From JBCBXA01 sp039816825 (lineage in GTDB: Bacteria; Pseudomonadota; Alphaproteobacteria; Rhizobiales; Rhizobiaceae): a DNA stretch of 8,769 bases. Made by a program: the position numbers and the translations under genes. Positions 1-6,145 of the stretch are shown piece by piece (positions within the stretch are counted from its first letter, which is position 1; each line of letters begins with the position of its first letter). Below the pieces are notes generated by a model, which worked only from the letters and a program-made list of their open reading frames with translations, ran no database searches and was not told where the DNA came from. The stretch covers positions 1-8,769 of the forward strand of contig JBCBXA010000113.1 of NCBI GenBank assembly GCA_039816825.1, written 5' to 3'.

Positions 1-593
1 AAGCTCGCAAAGCGCTCGGTGGGGCCCGGCAGGCCAATGCCGGTACCGGAGAGCACAACGCCCAGCAGGATAGCAATGGCGAACGGGTTCTGAATGGCGC
101 GGGTGATGGCCCGCGCGAAAGCCTGCAGGCCCGACCCACCGCCGCGCGCCTCCAGCAGTGTGATGGACAATGGAATGATGATCAGAAGATCGACGATGAG
201 CACCGCCGCCGAAAGGCGTACTCCGTCATCGCCAAAATTGGCTGCGGTGATGGGGAGAGCCAGAAAGCCAACATTGGCCACCGACGCGGCTTGGCCGCTG
301 ATGGCCGCCTGGCCAAGGCTCGCTGCACCGTCTCTCAGCCTGGCAAAGAGCATGCCCAGCGCGAACAGAATGAGCGCTGCAATCAGCCAGCCGCCCAGCA
401 ATGTCAGGTCGATCAGGCCGGCAATGTCCTGCCGGGCCAGGCTGCCAGCCACAAGCGCAGGCATGGCGAAAAAGAAGACGAAAGTGTTGATGGGCGCGAC
501 AGCTTCCACCGGCACCCACCGCTTCCGCCCTGCTAGGAACCCGAGCCCAACAACGGCGAAGAAGGGAAGGGTGAGGTTGAGGAGTTCGAGCAT
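1..593 (-). CDS. AEC-family (auxin efflux carrier-like) transporter, 3' end cut by window edge
   Basis: Inner-membrane permease of the AEC/Mem_trans family. Bacterial members are proposed to export or import small organic or amino acids, but the substrate cannot be read from sequence. The minus-strand frame is open from an ATG at 593 to the left edge, giving 197 residues of a family usually about 300 long, so the C-terminal third is missing. It begins MLELLNLTLPFFAVVGLGFL. Likely membrane segments lie near residues 4-22, 34-52, 63-84, 96-120, 127-148 and 168-188. The family signature is recognisable in the FFFAMPALV stretch (about 40-48) and in the ASVANVGFLALPI stretch (103-115) of the fourth segment. 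An in-frame TAA lies four codons upstream of the ATG, which fixes the start region, although the ribosome binding site is weak. It lies 140 bases downstream of the Lrp regulator on the same strand. Co-transcription is possible, but the composition differs. Confidence 0.85.
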   Translation of the reverse strand, partial: MLELLNLTLPFFAVVGLGFLAGRKRWVPVEAVAPINTFVFFFAMPALVAGSLARQDIAGLIDLTLLGGWLIAALILFALGMLFARLRDGAASLGQAAISGQAASVANVGFLALPITAANFGDDGVRLSAAVLIVDLLIIIPLSITLLEARGGGSGLQAFARAITRAIQNPFAIAILLGVVLSGTGIGLPGPTERFAS

Positions 594-733
594 GAGCGCT
601 GGTTAGCGGTCCATCCCATTCGCGGGAAGGCCTTTGCAGAATCGGGGGCGCTCGGATTTCGCAGCTGGTGACGTCCGCTGTGCGGACAAAGTCGCCGTTC
701 GTTCAAACCAACTCAATGTCCGCTTTATTCTGA
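594..733. other. gene-free spacer with a perfect GTCCGC/GCGGAC hairpin
   Basis: Non-coding stretch between the regulator and the transporter, both on the minus strand. It holds an inverted repeat with 6-base perfect arms, GTCCGC at 673-678 and GCGGAC at 682-687, around the loop TGT. No T-run follows on either strand, so it is not a canonical intrinsic terminator. A possible mRNA-processing or factor-dependent stop cannot be judged. I see no small ORF with a ribosome binding site. Confidence 0.4.
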
Positions 734-1204
734 TCAGATGTCGATTTCTAAGCTCACTTTGGTGCGGTCCATTGTGACAAAGGTTTTGAACTTCTTGATC
801 GTCTCATTTGAAAAGAAAAGTCGCTGCGTCAGGGCCTCATATTCAGACATATCTTGCACCAGAATGATCAACACAAAATCGGCTTCACCAGTGACGTAAT
901 AGCATTGCTGTACTTCAGGGGCATCGACGAAGCTTTGCTTGACCTGTTCGATTGCCCCTCCCGTCTCCACGTTCAGCTCGACTTGAACAACTACGGTTAA
1001 GGCGGGTCCAAAACGTGCGGGATCTACAGTGGCCGTTTGGGCGGCGATGACACCAGACGCCTCGAGCCGCTTGATCCTGCGTTGCACAGATGGCGCTGAC
1101 AGATTGACCCGCTCCCCGATCACCCGTTGTGGCACGGTGTTGTCTTTTTGTAGAATGCGGAGGATCTCCAAATCGAACGGATCAAGAGATTCTGAACGTT
1201 TCAA
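734..1204 (-). CDS. Lrp/AsnC-family transcriptional regulator
   Basis: DNA-binding regulator that senses an amino acid, acting as a dimer or higher oligomer in the cytosol. With the start used here it has 156 residues, the normal family size. The N-terminal winged HTH covers about residues 8-55 (DPFDLEILRILQ, then IGERVNLSAPSVQRRIKRLE). The RAM/ligand domain covers about 68-150, with the characteristic CYYVTGEADFVLII loop at 101-114. The frame has no ATG near its beginning. A TTG at 1204 has AGGAA seven to eight bases upstream and puts MKRSESLDPFDLEIL at the N terminus. An alternative TTG at 1228 adds eight residues but has only AGGA about 15 bases away and lies inside a dyad, so I prefer 1204. 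It diverges from the ammonia-lyase gene and is therefore its likely regulator, responding to 2,3-diaminopropionate or a related amino acid (inference). GC is low compared with the flanks. Confidence 0.92.
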   Translation of the reverse strand: MKRSESLDPFDLEILRILQKDNTVPQRVIGERVNLSAPSVQRRIKRLEASGVIAAQTATVDPARFGPALTVVVQVELNVETGGAIEQVKQSFVDAPEVQQCYYVTGEADFVLIILVQDMSEYEALTQRLFFSNETIKKFKTFVTMDRTKVSLEIDI

Positions 1205-1223
1205 TTGAAGTTCCTGCCTATCT

Positions 1224-1300
1224 TGCAAAAATGTTGCATATTTTCCTGCACATTAGAGCACACAACCACTAGTTAGTGAACTAAACTTTCATCAGCTGAT
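1224..1300. promoter_or_regulatory. divergent control region of the Lrp regulator and the ammonia-lyase, with several dyads
   Basis: AT-rich region between the two divergent genes. Visible dyads are TGCAA-(5)-TTGCA at 1224-1238, CACTA-GT-TAGTG at 1267-1278, TTAG-TGAA-CTAA at 1273-1284 overlapping it, and the perfect 10-base palindrome ATCAGCTGAT at 1291-1300, just upstream of the lyase start at 1314. Lrp/AsnC proteins typically bind several roughly 15-base AT-rich dyads phased along a promoter, so these are candidate operators. The first dyad overlaps the region just before the preferred regulator start, fitting autoregulation. I cannot name a good -35/-10 pair with confidence. Confidence 0.5.
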
Positions 1301-1313
1301 AGAAAGAGATCCA

Positions 1314-2501
1314 ATGTTCACACCATTCAAAACCGCTATCCTAAATCACCACGCAAGCACGCCATTATTCGATGGCCCCGTGACACAAACCCTAAACCGC
1401 GCAGGTTTCGATAACGCGGAAAAGGAGATTTCGAACTGGGACGGTTATGTCGAGACGCCCTTGATTGATCTTCCTGGGCTAGCCGGAAGGCTCGGCATCG
1501 GTGATCTTCGCTACAAACACGAAGGTCCAAGGTTCGGACTTGGCAGCTTCAAGGCACTCGGTGGGGCTTACGCGGTTTTGCGAACGGTTCAGCGTGAGCT
1601 GTCCAAATCCATTGGCAAGCTGGCGGATCCGTTCGATGTACGCCGCGGTCTTTATGCCCAGCAGACGAAGGCGATAACCGTGATTTCCGCCACTGATGGT
1701 AACCATGGCCGCTCAGTTGCTTGGGGTGCCGCGCAATTTCACACAAACTGTCGGATCTACATTCATGCAGAAGTCAGTAAGCACCGCGCCGATGTCATGC
1801 GGAACCTAGGTGCCGAAGTGGTCCGAGTTGATGGCGATTATGACGCGACGGTTGCCCAAACACGTGCCGATGCGGAAAAGCACGGATGGTTGATTGTCTC
1901 GGACACGTCTTGGCCCGGCTATACGCAGCCCCCGTTGGACGTGATGGCGGGCTATGGAGTTATGGCGCGTGAGATTGTTCAAAGCTACGTCACACCTCCG
2001 ACCCACGTTTTTCTGCAGGGCGGCGTTGGTGGGTTGGCGGCTGCAGTTTCGGCTGTCTTCCATCAAGAATGGGGGTTCGATGCGCCCCGTGTCGTGATTG
2101 TCGAGCCCGAACTCGCCCCCTGTTTGTTCGCAAGCGCTAGGGCGAATGAAGCGACAAGCGTGGAGATTTCAAAGGAAACCATCATGGCGGGCCTGTCGTG
2201 TGGTGAACCATCAGAATTGGCTTGGTCAGTCCTTGCGGATGCTGCCCACGACTTTATCACTATCCCCGAAAATATTGTCGGTCCGATGGTTCGGATATTG
2301 GCTAATGGTGCCTGTGGTGACGCTTCTCTTGATGCTGGTGAAAGCGGTGTCGCTGGGCTTTGTGCTGTCGTTGCAGCAGCCAAACAACCTGCTCTAAAGC
2401 GGAATTTATGCCTAGACGCCAATTCACGCATCGTCGTCATTGGATCCGAAGGAATCACTGATCCGAATGTCTACGCCCAGATCATAGCCGGAGAAATCTG
2501 A
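1314..2501 (+). CDS. dpaL: diaminopropionate ammonia-lyase (PLP fold-type II)
   Basis: Cytosolic PLP enzyme that converts D- or L-2,3-diaminopropionate to pyruvate plus two ammonia (known for E. coli YgeX/DpaL and Salmonella DpaL). The 395-residue length matches the family (about 400). The PLP lysine is K80 in the block RFGLGSFKALGGAYAV (73-88). The TDGNHGRSVAWGA block (127-139) carries the family-typical aspartate D128, and the DTSWPGYTQPP block (197-207) another conserved acidic residue, D197. The glycine-rich phosphate-binding loop QGGVGGLAA is at 235-243, and IMAGLSCGEPS is at 290-300. Together these blocks separate it from plain threonine dehydratase or serine racemase, which are the alternatives. 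The start is supported by a purine-rich AAAGAGA upstream of the ATG. A divergent Lrp/AsnC gene is the probable regulator. Lower GC than its neighbours suggests transfer together with that regulator. Confidence 0.88.
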   Translation: MFTPFKTAILNHHASTPLFDGPVTQTLNRAGFDNAEKEISNWDGYVETPLIDLPGLAGRLGIGDLRYKHEGPRFGLGSFKALGGAYAVLRTVQRELSKSIGKLADPFDVRRGLYAQQTKAITVISATDGNHGRSVAWGAAQFHTNCRIYIHAEVSKHRADVMRNLGAEVVRVDGDYDATVAQTRADAEKHGWLIVSDTSWPGYTQPPLDVMAGYGVMAREIVQSYVTPPTHVFLQGGVGGLAAAVSAVFHQEWGFDAPRVVIVEPELAPCLFASARANEATSVEISKETIMAGLSCGEPSELAWSVLADAAHDFITIPENIVGPMVRILANGACGDASLDAGESGVAGLCAVVAAAKQPALKRNLCLDANSRIVVIGSEGITDPNVYAQIIAGEI

Positions 2502-2721
2502 CGCCACTGAAACAGAAATTCATCACTCTAGCGACATCAGAAGGGCTGGATCGCGCTTTTGAGTATTTTCCGAATGCCGACATTCGCGCAAAATGCAGCA
2601 TCGGTCAAAGTGGGCTCGAAGCGGTCGTTTGCCAGGGTCCGAAGGCGTCCGAAAAGACAACCATTCCTTAGCAGCAGTGCATAAGCCGTTGCTCCTGACA
2701 CCTTATAGTCAGCACCTCGGC
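2502..2721. other. gene-free convergent spacer with a CGAATG/CATTCG hairpin
   Basis: This stretch separates the convergent ammonia-lyase and reductase genes. It contains a perfect hairpin, CGAATG (2571-2576), loop CCGA, CATTCG (2581-2586). No T-run follows on either strand, so a standard intrinsic terminator is not supported. A plus-strand frame at 2593-2808 overlaps the reductase 3' end, has no recognisable family and no good ribosome binding site, and I treat it as chance. The text around 2585-2640 has the look of a decayed intergenic repeat or gene remnant, but I cannot prove this. Confidence 0.4.
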
Positions 2722-3801
2722 CTACCTCGCTCTGATCTCGCCTCTTTCTACCAGCTGGTTGAACATCGCGACGGCTGCTTGATCTATCGGGCTGAACTCC
2801 ACGCCTAGCTCACGCTTGATCTTGGAATTGTCGGCGCGCCAGCGTTTGTTCATGTTTTCGGTGATGAAGCGCCGGGTGATGGTGCGGTCGAGGAGAGGCC
2901 CCACGGCCCAGAGTAGCCAGCTGGGGAGGGCGCGTTTGGGGAAGGGGTAGTTGCCCTCAACGCCCGCGCTTAGCATCTGGCCGAGTTCCAGAAAGCTGGC
3001 GGTGCGGGCCGAGGTGATGTGGCGGCCCTCAGCTTCCGGCACAAAGGCGGCGCGCATATGGGCGTCGGCCACGTCCCGCACGTCCACCATACCGATTTCG
3101 TAGGGCGGTGCACCGGCGGCCATCTGGCCGTCGCCGAAGCGCTTCATCAGTGAGAAGCTTTCCGATGTGGGCCTGCCACCCACCGCAGGGCCAATCACCA
3201 AGGACGGGTTGATCACCACCAGCCGCCATCGGTCTTGGGCCTTTGCGATGTCCCAGGCTGCCTTCTCGGCCTCGACCTTGGAAAAGGCGTAGGGGTTGTG
3301 GTCGAGGCTGGAAGACTCATTCCACTGCGCCTCCGTGAGCTTGCCGCCCGGGGCGCGGCTCACGTCTGAATTGTCACCGTAGATCGCGGCGCAGGAACTG
3401 GTGAGGACAACCCGCTCGACGCTGTCAGTCGTGTTGGCGGTGTTCAGAACGTTCTGTGTGCCTTTGACCGCGGGGTCAACAAGGTCGCGCTGGGGATCGC
3501 CGACACTGACTGTGAAGGGTGAAGCGGTATGAAACACGATGGCGCATCCGGCCATGGCTTCTGCGTAGGATCCGTCTTCCAAAAGGTCGGCCTGAAATAG
3601 CTTCAAGCTCCCGGGCGCGGCATGGGCGAGGTCTTCGAGATAGCCCACTTTGCGCTTGTCGCCCGGCGCGCGCACCGGCGCATGGACGGTCAATCCGGCA
3701 TCAATCAGGCGCTTGACCAACCAACCGGCCACATAGCCTGTGGCACCGGTGACCATAACAGGCTTTGAGGTGTCGATCTGCATTTGCGGGGTTTCGCTCA
3801 T
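2722..3801 (-). CDS. NAD(P)-dependent extended-SDR reductase, dihydroflavonol-4-reductase-like
   Basis: Cytosolic oxidoreductase of the extended SDR (NAD-dependent epimerase/dehydratase) family. Its closest style is the dihydroflavonol reductase/cinnamoyl-CoA reductase group, which reduces carbonyls with NADPH. The bacterial substrate is unknown. With the start used it has 359 residues. The Rossmann glycine motif TGATGYVAG is at 18-26. R44 in APVRAP could favour NADPH. ADLLEDGSY (71-79) follows a beta strand, HTASP is at 91-95 and LTSSCAAIYG at 133-142. The catalytic YxxxK is Y171-AFS-K175, followed by INPSLVIGP (197-205) and VDVRDVADAHMRA (239-251). The ATG at 3801 is preferred because AAAGG precedes it at usable spacing. 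An upstream in-frame ATG at 3840 would add 13 basic residues, QRQRRQTPK among them, but has no ribosome binding site. It stands alone, divergent from the aminotransferase and convergent with the ammonia-lyase. Confidence 0.88.
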   Translation of the reverse strand: MSETPQMQIDTSKPVMVTGATGYVAGWLVKRLIDAGLTVHAPVRAPGDKRKVGYLEDLAHAAPGSLKLFQADLLEDGSYAEAMAGCAIVFHTASPFTVSVGDPQRDLVDPAVKGTQNVLNTANTTDSVERVVLTSSCAAIYGDNSDVSRAPGGKLTEAQWNESSSLDHNPYAFSKVEAEKAAWDIAKAQDRWRLVVINPSLVIGPAVGGRPTSESFSLMKRFGDGQMAAGAPPYEIGMVDVRDVADAHMRAAFVPEAEGRHITSARTASFLELGQMLSAGVEGNYPFPKRALPSWLLWAVGPLLDRTITRRFITENMNKRWRADNSKIKRELGVEFSPIDQAAVAMFNQLVERGEIRAR

Positions 3802-3849
3802 GGGGGCTGCCTTTGGTGTTTGTCGCCGTTGTCTTTGCATCTGTATTTA

Positions 3850-3881
3850 GGCGCCAGCTCCCAAGGCTGAAAGGGAGCGCC
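3850..3881. repeat. imperfect inverted repeat upstream of the reductase
   Basis: GGCGC (3850-3854) and TCCC (3859-3862), separated by a 4-base bulge CAGC, pair with GGGAGCGCC (3873-3881) around a 10-base loop. Counted otherwise, GCTCCC (3857-3862) and GGGAGC (3873-3878) are perfect 6-base arms. It sits just ahead of the reductase gene, so it could be a 5' leader structure or an operator. No T-run follows on either strand. Confidence 0.45.
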
Positions 3882-3998
3882 TTTGGCGGAAACTGAGACG
3901 CGATGTGCCTTGGATAGGGATCATCTGCATCTTTGCCCGAAGTCCCATGTCATGCGTGTTGCTAAGCTTTGGGTTGGGGCGTAGGTTCCGGCGCGTTT

Positions 3999-4013
3999 GC
4001 GGGCGTGGCCCGC
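3999..4013 (+). repeat. perfect hairpin in the leader of the aminotransferase gene
   Basis: GCGGGC (3999-4004), loop GTG, GCCCGC (4008-4013) forms a 6-base-pair all-GC stem ending 31 bases before the ATG at 4045. It lies outside the ribosome binding site (GGAG at 4031-4034). It could be a leader stem-loop or a repressor site; function is unknown. Confidence 0.4.
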
Positions 4014-4044
4014 GCTTACCTTCTCAATTCGGAGCCCGAGACAC

Positions 4045-5247
4045 ATGGCCTTCATCGCCGACAGCCTTTCCCGCGTAAAACCATCCGCCACCATCGCGGT
4101 TTCGCAGAAGGCTCGGGAGCTCAAGGCAGAAGGCCGCGATATCATTGGGCTGGGCGCAGGCGAGCCGGATTTTGACACCCCCGATAACATTAAAGACGCG
4201 GCCAAGCAGGCCATTGATCGTGGTGAAACCAAATATACGCCCGTGCCAGGCATTCCGCAGCTGCGCGAAGCCATTGCCGCAAAATATCAGCGTGAAAATG
4301 GGCTGGACTATACGGCTGATCAAGTGATCGTCGGCACTGGCGGCAAGCAGGTGCTCTACAACGCTTTTGCCGCCACTCTGAACCCGGGCGATGAGGTGCT
4401 GATCCCGACGCCCTATTGGGTGAGCTACCCTGATATGGTGCTGCTCAATGGCGGCGAACCGCGGTTCATCGAGACGACACTTGAAAGCCAGTTCAAGATC
4501 ACGCCGGAACAGCTTGATGGGGCCATCACTTCCAAGACCAAGTGGCTGATGTTCAACTCGCCGTCGAACCCTTCCGGCGCTGCCTACACGCGTGACGAAA
4601 TTGCCGCCCTTGCCAGAGTGCTGCTGGACCACCCCGATGTCTGGGTGCTGACCGACGATATGTATGAGCATCTTTGCTACGACGACTTCGAGTATACCAC
4701 CATGGCGCAGGTGGAGCCCACGCTGAAGGAGCGCACGCTCACGATGAACGGTGTCTCCAAGGCCTACGCCATGACCGGCTGGCGCATAGGGTATGCGGCC
4801 GGGCCGCTCGAGCTCATCAAGGCGATGACCAAGATTCAGAGCCAGTCGACCTCCGGCACGTGCTCGATTGCCCAGTGGGCATCGGTTGAGGCGCTCAATG
4901 GTACGCAGGACTTCATCGGCGAGCGCCGGGAGGTGTTCAAAGGCCGTCGCGACCTGATCGTCTCCATGCTCAACCAGGCCACCGGCATTGAGTGCCCGAC
5001 GCCGGAAGGCGCGTTTTACGTCTATCCGTCCTGCGCTGGCTGCATCGGCAAGAAGACGGAAGACGGCACCGTGATTGAGACAGACGAGGATTTTGTGAAG
5101 GCTCTGCTGGAGCAAGAAGGTGTGGCCGTCGTGCACGGCTCAGCCTTCGGCCTCGGCCCGAACTTCCGCATTTCCTACGCAACGTCGACGGAAGCGCTGG
5201 AAGAGGCTGGACAGCGCATCCAGCGTTTCTGCGCGTCCCTTCGGTAG
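4045..5247 (+). CDS. aatA: pyridoxal-phosphate aspartate/aromatic aminotransferase, class I
   Basis: Fold-type I aminotransferase that interconverts aspartate and 2-oxoglutarate with oxaloacetate and glutamate. In alphaproteobacteria, relatives often also use aromatic or prephenate substrates, which sequence alone does not decide here. It has 400 residues, the exact family size. The N-terminal block LGAGEPDFDTP is at 36-46, the PLP contact GTGGKQVLYN at 97-106 and PYWVSYP at 123-129. NSPSNPSG at 171-178 includes N175, and TDDMYEHL at 203-210 contains D204 and Y207. K239 in SKAYAMTGWRIGY (238-250) forms the Schiff base and R247 binds phosphate. R375 in FRISYAT binds the substrate carboxylate. 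All catalytic residues are present. I chose the ATG at 4045 (MAFIADSLSRVKPSATIAVS is the classic family N terminus, and GGAG lies about ten bases upstream). A longer frame starting at a TTG at 3997 runs through a leader hairpin and is unlikely. Its TAG stop overlaps the GTG of the next gene. Confidence 0.95.
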   Translation: MAFIADSLSRVKPSATIAVSQKARELKAEGRDIIGLGAGEPDFDTPDNIKDAAKQAIDRGETKYTPVPGIPQLREAIAAKYQRENGLDYTADQVIVGTGGKQVLYNAFAATLNPGDEVLIPTPYWVSYPDMVLLNGGEPRFIETTLESQFKITPEQLDGAITSKTKWLMFNSPSNPSGAAYTRDEIAALARVLLDHPDVWVLTDDMYEHLCYDDFEYTTMAQVEPTLKERTLTMNGVSKAYAMTGWRIGYAAGPLELIKAMTKIQSQSTSGTCSIAQWASVEALNGTQDFIGERREVFKGRRDLIVSMLNQATGIECPTPEGAFYVYPSCAGCIGKKTEDGTVIETDEDFVKALLEQEGVAVVHGSAFGLGPNFRISYATSTEALEEAGQRIQRFCASLR

Positions 5248-5693
5248 TGGCTTTGGGTCGCCGCGGTTCCACTCTCACCGGTTTGCTTTTGGCGTCAGTG
5301 CTTTGCGCTGTCGCTTCCCCCGCTTCAGCCAAGCCACCCGCCGGGCGGTTCCTGGGTTGTGTCACAAGTTCGGGCGTTCTCACACCGGTCGTTACGCGGC
5401 TAACGGATCAGTATCAGGGCATTGGCGGCAGCTACACCTATCTCCACGAGGGTGAGCGCGTAGATGGTGTTCTGGAGCATATCGGCGTCGAGCCCGGTGG
5501 CGTTTACACCATGATCTGGAGCGAAGAGGCGGGGACCGGCCGACTGCGCATTCAGTTTACGCCAGACACCAATGGTTTCTCGGGCCGTTGGACCACCGCC
5601 GGTGATGGCGCTCAGTATGATGAGTTTGGCCAATTCTGGTCTGGCAATCGTAGCCAGGCAGAGCTTGAAACGATGGCCTGCGGCGCGAGCTGA
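5247..5693 (+). CDS. small exported protein of unknown function
   Basis: I do not recognise the family. The 148-residue product starts MALGRRGSTLTGLLLASVLC, a positively charged n-region plus a hydrophobic core, and has an AxA cleavage site SPASA-K near residue 28. It is therefore likely a Sec-exported periplasmic protein of about 120 residues. The mature part is rich in G, T, Y and W. It contains GRFLGCVTSSG near 33-43, a VYTMIWSEE strand near 86-94 and LRIQFTPDTNGFSGRW near 99-114, suggesting a small beta-barrel or beta-sandwich. Two cysteines remain after cleavage (C38 and C145, at opposite ends) and could form a disulfide. The start is a GTG whose G is the last base of the aminotransferase stop (TAGTG). 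No strong ribosome binding site is visible, so translational coupling is likely. Coding bias resembles the neighbours. Confidence 0.75.
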   Translation: MALGRRGSTLTGLLLASVLCAVASPASAKPPAGRFLGCVTSSGVLTPVVTRLTDQYQGIGGSYTYLHEGERVDGVLEHIGVEPGGVYTMIWSEEAGTGRLRIQFTPDTNGFSGRWTTAGDGAQYDEFGQFWSGNRSQAELETMACGAS

Positions 5694-5761
5694 GAAGCCC
5701 GCAATGGCCGGTCGAAGAGCGGTCTGCTAAGCTGTCGGCGTGATTTCTCTCGGAGCGCATG

Positions 5762-6145
5762 ATGGCAAACCACGGACTGGTTCACTGGAACGAACTCAAC
5801 ACCCACGATCCTGACGCTGCCAAAGCGTTCTACGGTTCGGTCATGGGCTGGCGTTTTGAAGACTCTGACATGGGTGATGGCACCAGCTATACCGTCATCT
5901 GGTCAGGCGATGAGATGGTGGGCGGGATCTTCCATATGAACAACCCTGCCTTCGATGGCATTCCAGAACACTGGTTCACCCATTTTCAGGTTGATGATCT
6001 GGATGCCAGGCTTGCACTCGTCCAGCGCGAGGGTGGAACCATCACACGGCCACCGTTTGAAGTGCCAGGCGTTGGGCGGCTGGCGGTGCTGCAATCCGCC
6101 AGCGGTTCGTTCTGTGCCTTCATTCAGCCCGTGGAATTACAGTGA
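5762..6145 (+). CDS. VOC-family (glyoxalase/bleomycin-resistance fold) protein
   Basis: Single-domain vicinal-oxygen-chelate protein of 127 residues. The type resembles the mycobacterial CFP30B/27-kDa-antigen group of glyoxalase-like proteins, whose substrate is mostly unknown. Recognisable blocks are LVHWNELNTHDPDAAKAFYG (6-25) with the conserved histidine H8 and glutamate E11, SVMGWRFED (26-34), MVGGIFHMN (52-60), HWFTHFQVDDLDA (70-82) and FEVPGVGRLAVLQSASGSF (99-117). This gives one beta-alpha-beta-beta-beta pair; two copies, or a dimer, would be needed to complete the site. The gene opens with ATGATG. The second ATG (5762) has GGAG six bases upstream, while the first (5759) has it only three bases away, so I use the second. 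The stop overlaps the 3' end of the convergent gene by nine bases. Its 65-base upstream spacer lacks a clear terminator, so read-through from the exported-protein gene is possible. Confidence 0.88.
   Translation: MANHGLVHWNELNTHDPDAAKAFYGSVMGWRFEDSDMGDGTSYTVIWSGDEMVGGIFHMNNPAFDGIPEHWFTHFQVDDLDARLALVQREGGTITRPPFEVPGVGRLAVLQSASGSFCAFIQPVELQ

Noticed and set aside
94..606. Plus-strand open frame of 170 residues at the left edge
   Set aside because: It is antisense to the AEC transporter, whose minus-strand translation has clear membrane segments and family motifs. The plus frame is low-complexity, rich in R, S and P, and has no family resemblance.
673..687. Hairpin as an intrinsic terminator after the Lrp gene
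   Set aside because: The stem is perfect but no T-run follows on the minus strand, so the terminator call is not supported.
2593..2808. Plus-strand frame of 71 residues after the ammonia-lyase
   Set aside because: It overlaps the reductase 3' end antisense, shows no family features and has no convincing ribosome binding site. It is more likely chance or decayed sequence.
3997..4044. TTG start giving a 416-residue aminotransferase
   Set aside because: The 16 extra residues cross the leader hairpin and are not family-like. The ATG at 4045 has GGAG upstream and gives the usual N terminus.
4024..5136. Minus-strand frame of 370 residues opposite the aminotransferase
   Set aside because: It is a long antisense frame caused by codon bias of a GC-rich gene. 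It is rich in H, R and G without motifs, while the plus strand has every aminotransferase catalytic residue.
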